Below the pieces are notes generated by a model. That model did no database searches, had not been told where the DNA came from, and saw only the letters and a program-made list of their open reading frames with translations. Below are positions 7,896 to 17,700 of a DNA stretch of 28,144 nucleotides, piece after piece. This stretch comes from a virus. Each line of letters starts with the position of its first letter. Position 1 is the stretch's first letter. The stretch covers positions 1-28,144 of IMG/VR virus record IMGVR_UViG_3300022074_000286, one strand, 5' to 3'. The translations under genes and the position numbers were made by a program.

Positions 7896-8945
7896 ATGTT
7901 ACCAGCAATTTTAGGGATGGCAGCATCCTCATTAATACCAACAACTGTTATGCCTGCATTTATGGCATCTGCTTTAGGAACGGGAATAGGAACGTTATTA
8001 CAAGGTGGCAGTGGACAAGATGCATTACAGAGTGCAGCTCTTGGAGGGCTTGGTGGATTTCTTGGAGGAAAACTAGGTGGTGGGTCATCAGCATTTGGTT
8101 CTGACCCTACTCTTGGTGCATCAGAATTAGCTGGTGGAGCAACTAATTTAATACCAAAAGATGTTGGAAGTTATGCAGACTTAGTGGCAAAAACAGGAGG
8201 ACCAGCTACAGCAGGTACAATGTCTGGAGATTTGTTTATGCAAGGATTAACTAGACCAGAGGCAATAGGGACAGGTCTTGGTGGTTTAGCTGCAAGCTCA
8301 ATGCAAATGCCAGAATATCAAAAGCCAAAAGAAGATGAAGAAATGCCAAGAGGTATGCCAATAAAGAATACATCAGTTTTTCCTGAAATGGGATACGATG
8401 CAGGTAAGATGGGTGAATTTGATTATAGAATAGCTAAAAACTATGCTGAAGGTGGTGAAGTAGAAAGTGCAATGTCACCTATGGATATGGGTCTTGGTGG
8501 TATGACTGAAGATGGCATGAATGATAAAGAGCTAATAAGTAGCGCTATAGACGTTATACAAGGCGAAATACAAGACCCAGATCAACAGAAAGTTATATTA
8601 GGTCAATTTATAGCAGAGTTTGGTCAAGAGGCTTTACAAGACCTTATGCAAAGAGTTCAATCTGGAGATATACCAACTGGTCAACAAGAAGGAGATGGCA
8701 TGGTAGAGGGTGCTGGTGACGGCATGGCTGACATGATACCTGCTTCTATGGAAGGAGATCAAGATGTATTACTTAGTGATGGTGAGTTTGTTGTTCCTGC
8801 TGACGTTGTTAGTGGCATCGGAAATGGGTCCTCAGATGCAGGTGCAGATAAATTAGAAGGTATGATGGATAGAGTAAGAGAATTAAGAACTGGTGGTAAG
8901 ACACAGCCACCTGCTATACCTGATGAGATGATGTTGCCTGCATGA
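7896..8945 (+). CDS. glycine-rich virion-associated protein
   Basis: The first 80 residues of this 349-residue protein are hydrophobic and glycine-rich (LGGLGGFLGGKLGGG), which suggests a membrane-interacting segment. A Met- and acid-rich middle follows. The C-terminal block with DVLLSDGEFVVPADVVSGIG and GADKLEGMMDRVRELR is a recurring module of marine phage proteins encoded next to internal virion proteins. AGGAG lies at ideal distance before the ATG. Its function is not known; position and composition suggest a protein carried in the particle and possibly ejected with DNA. Confidence 0.65.
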   Translation: MLPAILGMAASSLIPTTVMPAFMASALGTGIGTLLQGGSGQDALQSAALGGLGGFLGGKLGGGSSAFGSDPTLGASELAGGATNLIPKDVGSYADLVAKTGGPATAGTMSGDLFMQGLTRPEAIGTGLGGLAASSMQMPEYQKPKEDEEMPRGMPIKNTSVFPEMGYDAGKMGEFDYRIAKNYAEGGEVESAMSPMDMGLGGMTEDGMNDKELISSAIDVIQGEIQDPDQQKVILGQFIAEFGQEALQDLMQRVQSGDIPTGQQEGDGMVEGAGDGMADMIPASMEGDQDVLLSDGEFVVPADVVSGIGNGSSDAGADKLEGMMDRVRELRTGGKTQPPAIPDEMMLPA

Positions 8946-9373
8946 TCTTTACAGCGATACCTAGAGAAGTTCTAGACGTTGTATGGCAGGATGTAGCTTC
9001 AATGCTTGCAAAGGCAGTAGCTACAAGTAATGGTAAGTTTCATATAGATGATATTTACCGTGATATAGAAAATGGTACTTATAGTTTATGGCTTGCTATA
9101 GACAAAGAAGCAGAAGGAAACAAAGTGGTAGCTGGTATAACAACAAGAATAATAGCATATCCTAACAAGAAATCACTGGCTATGGATTGGATAGGTGGTA
9201 ATAGAATGTCTGAATGGATGCCACTTGCAATGGAAAAATTAACAAAGTTTGCTCAAGACTGTGATTGCTGTGCATTAGAGGGCTATGGCAGAAAAGCATG
9301 GGGCAGGGTATTAAAGAAGTATAATTGGAAGCCAGATTATATTGCATACAAAATGGAGATAGACAATGGGTAA
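8942..9373 (+). CDS. GNAT-like fold phage protein
   Basis: This 143-residue protein reads like the acetyltransferase-fold proteins found in T7-like and marine podoviruses. It has an N-terminal W-x-x-V-x-x-ML helix and a DDIYRDIENGTYSLWLAID strand-helix region. A VVAGITTRIIAYPNKKSLAMDWIGG core follows, and the end has EGYGRKAWGRVLKKYNWKPDY, a pattern seen in GNAT proteins. A clear acetyl-CoA loop (Q/RxxGxG/A) is not evident, so enzymatic activity is doubtful. It overlaps the previous gene by ATGA and the next by 8 bases. Confidence 0.6.
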   Translation: MIFTAIPREVLDVVWQDVASMLAKAVATSNGKFHIDDIYRDIENGTYSLWLAIDKEAEGNKVVAGITTRIIAYPNKKSLAMDWIGGNRMSEWMPLAMEKLTKFAQDCDCCALEGYGRKAWGRVLKKYNWKPDYIAYKMEIDNG

Positions 9374-10301
9374 AGGTTCAAAGGCGCCACCGCAACAAAC
9401 AGAGCAAAATATAGTACAAAGTAATTTGCCTAAATATTTTGAGCCATATGCTATTGATATGATGAAAAGGGCTGAGGCCGAATCCAAGCGTGAATACACT
9501 CCTTATAAAGGTCAAAGACTAGCTGACGAAAATACAGATACTATGGCATCTAGGCAAATGGCAAGAGATGTTGCTAGTGGTGGTATAGCAGGATTAGGAA
9601 CTGCTCAGAGCGGTACATCTGCTGGAATGAACAGGGCTTTACAAGGAATGGGATTCCAATCACAAGATTTTGACTCTGCTCAAGCACAAAAATATATGTC
9701 ACCATATTTGCAAAATGTATTAGATGTGCAAAAACAACAAGCAGTATTAGATTTTAATAGAGGGCAGGCTGATCGTAACTTTGCAGCTAGTCAAGCTGGT
9801 GCATTTGGTGGATCTAGACAGGGTGTACAACAAGCTCTTGCAGGTGAGGGTCTACAAAGACAGCTTGCAGAAATACAGGCAACAGGGCAACAAAAAGCAT
9901 TTGAGCAAGCTCAACAACAATTTGGGGCAGATAGAGATGCAAGAGCGCAGGCAGAGAAGATGGGTTTATCTGCAGCTGAAAGCCTATCTGGACAATCTGC
10001 TCAACTTGCTGCGCTTGGTGAAAAAGCTAGAGCAGGTGATATAGAGTCAGCTCAATTATTAGAAAAAATAGCAAAGGACAGACAAGCTAGAGAGCAGGCT
10101 GGATTAGACTTAAGTTATGAAGATTTTATAAGGCAAAGAGATATGCCAAGAGAAGATCTTACATTTTTATCTTCTATTCTTAGAGGGGTTCCTGTGCAAC
10201 CTTCTACAGAGACAACTAAGTTTCAACAATACAATCCAATTAAAGATCTATTAGGTACAGGCATAGCAGGTCTTGGACTATATAAAGGATTAACAGGCTA
10301 A
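9366..10301 (+). CDS. Gln/Ala-rich putative internal virion or tail protein
   Basis: This 311-residue protein has a coiled, Gln/Ala-rich middle (about residues 110-220) with motifs such as QKYMSPYLQNVLDVQKQQA and FAASQAGAFGGSRQGV. These recur in hypothetical structural proteins of marine phages. The C-terminus has a short glycine-rich hydrophobic stretch (LGTGIAGLGLYKGLTG) that could touch a membrane. It sits between the GNAT-like gene and two further large virion genes. No enzymatic motif. The role is inferred from context only. Confidence 0.62.
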   Translation: MGKGSKAPPQQTEQNIVQSNLPKYFEPYAIDMMKRAEAESKREYTPYKGQRLADENTDTMASRQMARDVASGGIAGLGTAQSGTSAGMNRALQGMGFQSQDFDSAQAQKYMSPYLQNVLDVQKQQAVLDFNRGQADRNFAASQAGAFGGSRQGVQQALAGEGLQRQLAEIQATGQQKAFEQAQQQFGADRDARAQAEKMGLSAAESLSGQSAQLAALGEKARAGDIESAQLLEKIAKDRQAREQAGLDLSYEDFIRQRDMPREDLTFLSSILRGVPVQPSTETTKFQQYNPIKDLLGTGIAGLGLYKGLTG

Positions 10302-11710
10302 TGATGAATTTATTACAAGTTCAAGATGATTTAAAAAACTTTTCTCAAGATCAGCTTGTTAAAGAAATGCAACAGCCAAGTGGTTCTACACCACAGTTTC
10401 TTGTTTTATCTGAGTTAAATAGAAGAAAAAGAGTTAAGGGCGACTTTGAAGCTAGACAGGCACAACAACAACCTACAGTTGCCGAAGAAGCTGTCGCATC
10501 AGCAGGAGTACCTCAACAAGGTATGATGGGCATGTCGGAAGCAATGGCTCCTCAAAGCGCAGTATCAGATGGTGTTGGTACAAGCGCACCTATGAAGATG
10601 GCTTCTGGTGGATTGGCACAATTTGGTAATGAAATAAGAGAAGGTATGGGTCAGGAGATAGATCCTTATCTAGATGGTGTGCAACAAGAGGCAGAGCAAA
10701 AGTTTAATATTGATTTAGATAATCAATCAAATCCGATGCAAATGCCCGGTCCAAGAATACCAATGCCACAACCTATTGGTTTACAAAGACCGCTACCACC
10801 ACAAATAGGAATAGGTGGAAAGGGTGCAATTAGACCTGCGGTTATGCCTAGAGAATATTTAAGAGGTAACGTTCCTTTTGGTGGTCAGTCTAGAAGGTTT
10901 GCAGAAGGTGGGGTTATAAAAGCGCAAAATGGATTGCCAGAAGAGTCTAAGTTTGGTGATGACTTAGTTAATTATGTTGGTGGTAGCTTTCCCGCTGCTA
11001 TAGAAAATCTTAATACGTTAGGAGGATATTTAAATCCTTTTAATTATTTTGGATCAGACGAAGACAAAGAAACAGAGGCAGTTGAAGAGGTTAATACTGC
11101 AGGAATAGATACAGCAACCAACGATGCTACTGTAAAGATGCCAGAAAAAAAACTTGAGCAAAAGTTAAATTTAACTTCTGCAGAGCCTGAGGTTTTATCA
11201 ATAGAGCAAGAATTATTAAAGAGGCAGGCTGGATTAGATAAAGATAGAAACTTTGATAAGTATATGGCATTAGCTCAAGCAGGGCTAGGTATACTTGCAT
11301 CAGACAAGCCAACACTAGCACAAGCTGTGGGTGAAGGTGGTATGAAAGGTCTAGATGCGTTTAATGAAGCTAATAAGCGTTATGAAGAAGGATTAAACGA
11401 TATCCTCAATGCTCGGTCCAAGCTACAACAAGCTAAGATAAAAGCATCTGGAAAAGGAACGCTTGATCGCAAGGGGGCCTTAGCTGCAATAAGCTCTTAT
11501 AATAATGATATTACTGCTGTTAGAAAAGCAATACAGGATGTAAACAACAGCGCTACAGATCCTAGAGAGCAAGCTGTAAGAAGAGCTGCTTTAGAACAAG
11601 AGCTTAACAGATTAAGGTATGAGCAGTCTCAGTTGTATGATTCAGCAGGTATAAGACAAAGACCAACAGTTAATGTAGCAGGGTTACCAGCAACACAAAA
11701 GAGTGGCTAA
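10301..11710 (+). CDS. putative internal virion protein
   Basis: The N-terminus of this 469-residue protein (LQVQDDLKNFSQDQLVKEMQ...FLVLSELNRRKR) is a helical module that often opens proteins encoded just before giant polyvalent or internal virion genes. A Pro/Gly/Met-rich middle (residues about 145-205) looks disordered. Two copies of a glycine-bracketed module (MASGGLAQF and FAEGGVIKAQNG) are visible. The C-terminal third is helical, with YMALAQAGLGILASDKPTLA and a coiled stretch to the end. It starts at the A of the previous TAA and ends in TAATG overlap. A dispersed palindrome lies inside the frame and encodes KLNLTS. Function unproven. Confidence 0.6.
   Translation: MMNLLQVQDDLKNFSQDQLVKEMQQPSGSTPQFLVLSELNRRKRVKGDFEARQAQQQPTVAEEAVASAGVPQQGMMGMSEAMAPQSAVSDGVGTSAPMKMASGGLAQFGNEIREGMGQEIDPYLDGVQQEAEQKFNIDLDNQSNPMQMPGPRIPMPQPIGLQRPLPPQIGIGGKGAIRPAVMPREYLRGNVPFGGQSRRFAEGGVIKAQNGLPEESKFGDDLVNYVGGSFPAAIENLNTLGGYLNPFNYFGSDEDKETEAVEEVNTAGIDTATNDATVKMPEKKLEQKLNLTSAEPEVLSIEQELLKRQAGLDKDRNFDKYMALAQAGLGILASDKPTLAQAVGEGGMKGLDAFNEANKRYEEGLNDILNARSKLQQAKIKASGKGTLDRKGALAAISSYNNDITAVRKAIQDVNNSATDPREQAVRRAALEQELNRLRYEQSQLYDSAGIRQRPTVNVAGLPATQKSG
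11160..11179. repeat. dispersed palindrome, copy 2 (intragenic)
   Basis: AAAAGTTAA-AT-TTAACTTCT lies inside the 469-residue gene. The symmetry extends to a 24-base element at 11158-11181 (GCA...TGC) with one mismatch pair. It is read in frame as KLNLTS, and the flanking protein shows no obvious matching sequence. Confidence 0.75.
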
Positions 11711-14700
11711 TGGGATTATATTCTACAATAGATCCAACATCTGGTAAGTTATATGACTTCGAGATACAGGGTACTACACCAAATGAAGAAGAACTAGATA
11801 AGATACAAAATTATATATCTAGTGATGGTCTGCCTCCTCAAACTACAGATGTGGAAGCAAAGGAAGACGACAGTTTATTTACTACTGGTATAGGTCGAGG
11901 TGTAGATTTAATACAACAGGGCTATGGTTCTTCCTTAGAGGGGCTTGGTAAAACGCTTGGTCTTCAAGGATTGCAAGATTATGGTGCCAGTGTAGCTGAA
12001 AACAATACAAAAGAACTACAAGAGTCAGCCGCAAGTTCTAGACAGTTAGCTGATATAAATGATGTAGGCAGTTTTATAGATTATATGTCAGCAAACTTAG
12101 GGCAACAGCTACCCAACTTGGCACCTAGTTTAGCTGGTGGATATGCGGGAGCTAAAGCGGGTGCTTTCTTTGGGCCTGTTGGAGCTATAGTTGGAGGAGT
12201 TGTTGGAGCTACTGGTGCCAATATACCTTTTTTCTATGGTCAAAACAGAGAAGCTCAGAAAGAAGAGATAGAAAAAGGCAATAAAATAGAAATAGATGAG
12301 GGTGCTGCGTTTCTAGCATCTATACCACAGTCTGCTTTTGATGCTTTAGCAGATAGATTTCTTGTAAGAGGCTTTATGTCTCCATTAGTTTCTGGCGGAG
12401 GCTTGTTTACCAGAGGAGTAAAAGGAGCAGCGTTAGGTGTTGTTACTGAAACACCAACAGAAATTGGTCAACAAATGCTTGAAAGAGCGCAAGCTGGTAA
12501 AGATGTTTTTAGTAAAGAAGCTCTTGATGAATACATAGAGGTTGGTGTAGCTGCTGGCCTATTAGGTGGAACCATTAGAAGTTCTGGAGAAATAGTAGGC
12601 GGTAAAAGAGCTACCAATAAATCACAAGAACTATCTCAGGACCTTACATTGATGGAGCAACAGTCACAGCAAAGAGCTAAAAATTATCAAGAATTAAAGG
12701 GTATGAAAGCTCAGACTGTTATAAAAGGTCAGTCAGAAAGATTAGAAGACAAGCCTATACAACAAGTAGAGCCTTTTAAACAAAAATTAGGCAAACAGAT
12801 GGTTCAGACAGCTGTCGATAATAAGGTAGCAAGAGAACAGGCTGATCCTACACAAGCGGCTAGAGAAACAAGAACTCCATTTAAGCCCATCCCCTTAGCG
12901 GACCTACCTAAAGACGAAGCGTTAAGAATAGCACAGCTTCGCCAAAGAACCGGAACAACAGAGCCAAGCGCAGATGTAACTATAGACGAGTTAGAATCTT
13001 CTATCGGGCCGGAGTCTGCACAACGCGAAAGAGTTAAGCAAAAGCCTATACTTTCACAAGGCAAGGCTTTGTTTGAAAGACAGATAAATAATGCACAGAC
13101 AGATGAAGATATACAGATATTTGCAGAAGATGCCGCATATGTAACAAATGAGCTTGCCGCTACTGGTAGATTAAATGTTAAAAATCTACAAAGCATTTTA
13201 AATATGACTAAGTCAGAAGCAGAAGACACTATTACATTTTTTAAAGATTCTGGATATGTCAAGGATGCAGGAAAAGGTAAGTTAGTTAAAGATAACGATG
13301 ATATCATTGATCTTAAAACAGAATCTGAAGCTATTAATTCTAGAGCAAAAGAAATAATAATATTACAAAAAGATATAGAAAAGAATAAAGCCAATATACC
13401 AGATGCTGATCAGCAGCTAGACACGCTTGCCCAAGAGTACTTAACGCTACAAGACGAGGCGGCAGCCGTAGAGAAAGCATCAAATCTTGTGTATGGCAAG
13501 GCAAAAAAGAAGTATTCTGCCAGTAAAATAGTTCCTGATTACAATGCAAAAAGAACATCAGATAAAACAGAGAAGGCAGACTTTACTGATGCCTATAAGT
13601 TAAAATTAACTTCTGTGATGAACGCATTAAAGACTCAGCTTAAAGATATGGGATTAAAAGATATTAGTCTTGAGGGTGAGTCAATTATTGAGAATGATGC
13701 ATCTATAGAAGGGTATTTTAGCACATCACCCAGTGGAAAGCGTGTAATTGGATTAGCTATGGATCTATATGATCCCAATCTTACAGAGGCACAGCTTACA
13801 GAAAAACTAGGTGGTGTTATGAACCACGAGTTAATACATGCTTTAAAAGACATGAATTTCTTTAGTGAGCAGGAGTACAGCGTACTGGTTAATGCGGCCA
13901 ACAAGAGAAAGTATGTAACAGAGATAAATGGTCAGCAGACAACAAGAAAATACACATACATGGAAAGGGCTGTACAGTTATATCAAGAGAAGAGTGACGG
14001 TACAAAATATACAAAAGAAGAGCAGGCAGAAGAAGCTATTGCAGAGATGTATCGTGATTATGCAGCGGGTAGACTGTCTGTTGTAGCTAAACCTAAATCA
14101 ATATTTGATAAGATTAGCAGGTTTATCAGAGCTATATTTACATCTCACACTGACACAGGCTTTGCTAAGACTGATGATATATTTGAGAATATTAAATCCA
14201 CTAATCTAGAAGAGAAGATTAAACAAAGAGCAAGTATACCAGCTGGTGCAAAAAGTAAAAGGCAATACTCTACAGCCGGTATAGTAGCAGGATACATAAG
14301 ACCTCAGTTAGGTAATATAGAAAGAATAAAACAGTCATTCAAAGATGTTACAACTAGAATAGATAAATTAACTGAAGCTGCAGAAAAATTATCTCAAGGT
14401 AAAATTGATTACAAAAAGTACGATGAATTAGTTAATGATGTAAAACCAATAGTTCCCTATGAAACCGTACCTGCCCCTGCAACTGTAGAGCAAATGACAG
14501 AGGCATTAGCTGGAGAAAAGAAAAAAGCAATTATAAATAAGTTAGAAGAAATACCAGAAGGTACTAGAATAAAACTAAGATTAGATATACCAGCTTATAC
14601 AACAAAAGGAACATGGGTTCCAACTATACATAATATGGCAGGCAAAGCTATATCACATGAGTCAACTGCTATTATAACAAACGCCGATTTTAGAATGACT

Positions 14701-17700
14701 GAATCTGATCAGCAAACAGGACTTGATATAGCTAGAAGAAAACCATTTGGAGTAGAGTTTAGAGAAACTGGTGATATTACAAAAGCAAAGAGAGTAACAA
14801 AAAGACCATATGCCACTATAACTGGTGATTTAGTAAGAACAACTCCTGACAGTTCTTTTGCAGAGGCTCAAGCGGCATTAAACGATCCCTCATTTATACA
14901 AGTGGGATTTGATCCTGAAAGACATTCCTATTTTTATGACAGAACAACAACACAACCTGTTGTAGCTGCTGAAAGAGTTATACAAGTTGGACCGCTTGTT
15001 ATGGCTAAAAACCCTGTTTTTGAAGGTAAAGAGAACTTTAAGTATTCTAAAACAGGTTCTTCTATAGAAAGGGCCCGTAGAACATTTGACAAAGATGGCG
15101 ATGCTCTTATTGATAGCACTATAGTTGATGATTATGATGATAAAGGCAATATTAAACCACAGCCTGAGTATCAAACTAATCCTGACCAAGCTACAGATGC
15201 TAAAATAGGAAAAGTTTTAAAAATTGATGCACTTAGAAATAATCAAATAAAAAGAAAAAATAAAGTATTTGATATACATTCTGACAATATAGAAGAAAAA
15301 GAAAGTAATAGAGAAAATGTTTCCATTATGCTTGCGGCTGAGGCAGAAAGGGCATTGCAAAAAGATAACAATGCTATTGGTTGGTATGGCAGAACATTAG
15401 ATAAAACAAAAAAGTTAGTTACTAAGTTATTATATCCAAATATTAATAAACCAAGTGACAGACTTGCTTTTGATTATGCTTTATCTGTTACATCTAATGG
15501 CATAGGAGTTATACAAAATTTTGGTTATGCATCAGAACAATATGAGGGTTGGTTAAAATCTAGTGATATAGACTCAGAAAGAAGATTTCCAATAAGTGGT
15601 TGGGGCAAAAGAGTAGATGCTATGGAAAAGGCTTTTTCTTTTTATAATGCCATGAAAGATAATGGTGTATCTACAGAAGAATTTATAGAGTTTATGAATC
15701 ATAAAACTACACCAGCTTTACTAAGACAAAACAGTTATATAATACAAACAGACCAAGAAGTAGACAGTAAAGAAGCCGCTAATGAGCCTGTTAACGGATC
15801 TTATATAATAGGTCCTAAGATAGGTCAGGGTTTTTATCAAAATTTAAATGGAAACTTTGAACCATTAACAATGGATATTTGGTTCACAAGAACTATTAAT
15901 AGACTAACAGGTTTTCCGTTTAAACCACCTAAATTAGCATCTACATTAACAAAACAAATTGAAAGAGTTAATCTTGCTTTATCTGGTAAGATGAGAGATG
16001 GAAAAAAAGCTAATGCTCCTATAATAGATAATGAGCTATCAGATTTAGATATAGAATTAATCCAAAGAGCAGAAGAAGCTACGGGTATAGATGTAGTTAC
16101 TGAAGCTAATATGTTTGAGTTTACTCAAAGACTTTATAAAGAATATGAAAGATGGAGAGGAAGAACAGGAAGAAAGTTTGAGAAAGAAACTGGCAGAAAA
16201 GCTAAAGAATTAACTTTAGAAAAATCAGAATTAATGAAAGCTGCAGATGCTTTTAGACTTGCTAGACAAGATGTAGAGCAAGAAGATCCAAGAGATACAC
16301 AAGACAGGCAGGCATTTAGACAGATTGTAAATAGAGCAAGAGAAATATTAAAAGAAGATACTGGTACTGATATAAGTAATGCAGACTTTCAAGCTCTTAT
16401 TTGGTTTGCAGAAAAACAATTTTTTGCAGCACAGGGCGTTAAAAAAGCACAGGGTGATGATAATGATTATCTTGATGGTGCTGTATTTTTATTACAATCA
16501 AAAGGAATAGAAAATGACAAAATCACAGAAGCACTTCCCGAAGCAGACAGATCAAGAGTCTATAGTAGAGCAAGTCCCTATGGAAGAGATGAACAATTTC
16601 GTGAAAGAGTTGCTGGAGAATTACAGGTCGAATCAGATACAGATGCCGGACTCGAAGGACTAAACGAAACTGACGCTATATACGAGTTTATAGATCCTGT
16701 TAGAAGAGTTGAAATAGAAGAAAAAGGCACTGATATAAAGTATTCTATTCTTTCTAGTATGTTTGCTAAAAACCCTTCATTATCATTTGTTGATAGACCA
16801 ATGAAAGGTTTAGATACAGCATTTGGAGATGTTCTTGGTAATATTGAAGTTAGAAGAAAACAAAGAGAAGCTAGGAATAGCCCTGCAATAAAGCTGTTTG
16901 GTTTAGTAGAGAACATTAATGGCAATCTTGAGCATGTAGTAGTTCAAGAAGGAACTCATGTTGATTTAGGTAATGGTAAATATGGAGGCTTTGGTCTTGC
17001 TCATATAAGGGGTAAAAGATTAAATAAAGAAGGAAAGCCTATATTAAGTCATGAACAAGAAATATTAAGAAATCATGAGTACCCATCTGTTTTACATGCC
17101 ATAGAAGCAATGTTAAGAGCATATAAAACACAAAGAGCTAACTTTAATAAACAGTTTTATGATGAGTTAAGGGATAATATGGGCATCAGAGTAGAGCCTG
17201 ATGGGGGAATAGGCAATAATGATGTTAGAATAGAGTGGACTAAGGGTAGAAATAAGGATGGCAGTGATAATAAGCTAGTCATGTCACTTAAGTATGACAA
17301 TACCACTTTAAAGAAAGGTGGATTGTTTGGTAAACCAGTTCAGGTATTACCGCTATATACGGTAAGAACTATATTTTCTACACCAAAACAGTCTGAAAAA
17401 AGAAAAAGATCACAGATAAGTTCTACACCAGTAAATCAAGTTAGCCCTAACACACCTGAGATCACACAAGATATAGAGGAAAGAAGACAAAAGATTAGAT
17501 ATGACAATCTTTCTGGTATTATTGCAAAAGGACTAGGTTTTATAATGCCACCCGATGTTGCCTCTGAGAAAGCTACAGACCTTTTAGTTGGCTTCCAAGA
17601 TGCAATGCTACCTGTTGGTACATTAATGGATAATCTTAGAGAAAAAGGCATAAAGATAACAGATGCAGTAGATACATATCTAAGAGAAGAGTTGTATCAG

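Noticed and set aside
9781-10044. An 87-codon second rightward frame inside the Gln/Ala-rich gene
   Set aside because: Low-complexity product arising from CAA/CAG-rich codons read out of phase; no ribosome binding site and no motif.
12804-13394. A 196-codon open frame on the minus strand
   Set aside because: It lies entirely antisense to the giant gene, has a Ser/Leu/Ala-rich composition typical of mirror frames of Lys/Glu/Asp-rich genes, and shows no motif.
16202-16219. CTAAAG-AATTAA-CTTTAG as another member of the palindrome family
   Set aside because: The arms differ from AAGTTAA/TTAACTT and the centre is not symmetric; likely an AT-rich coincidence.
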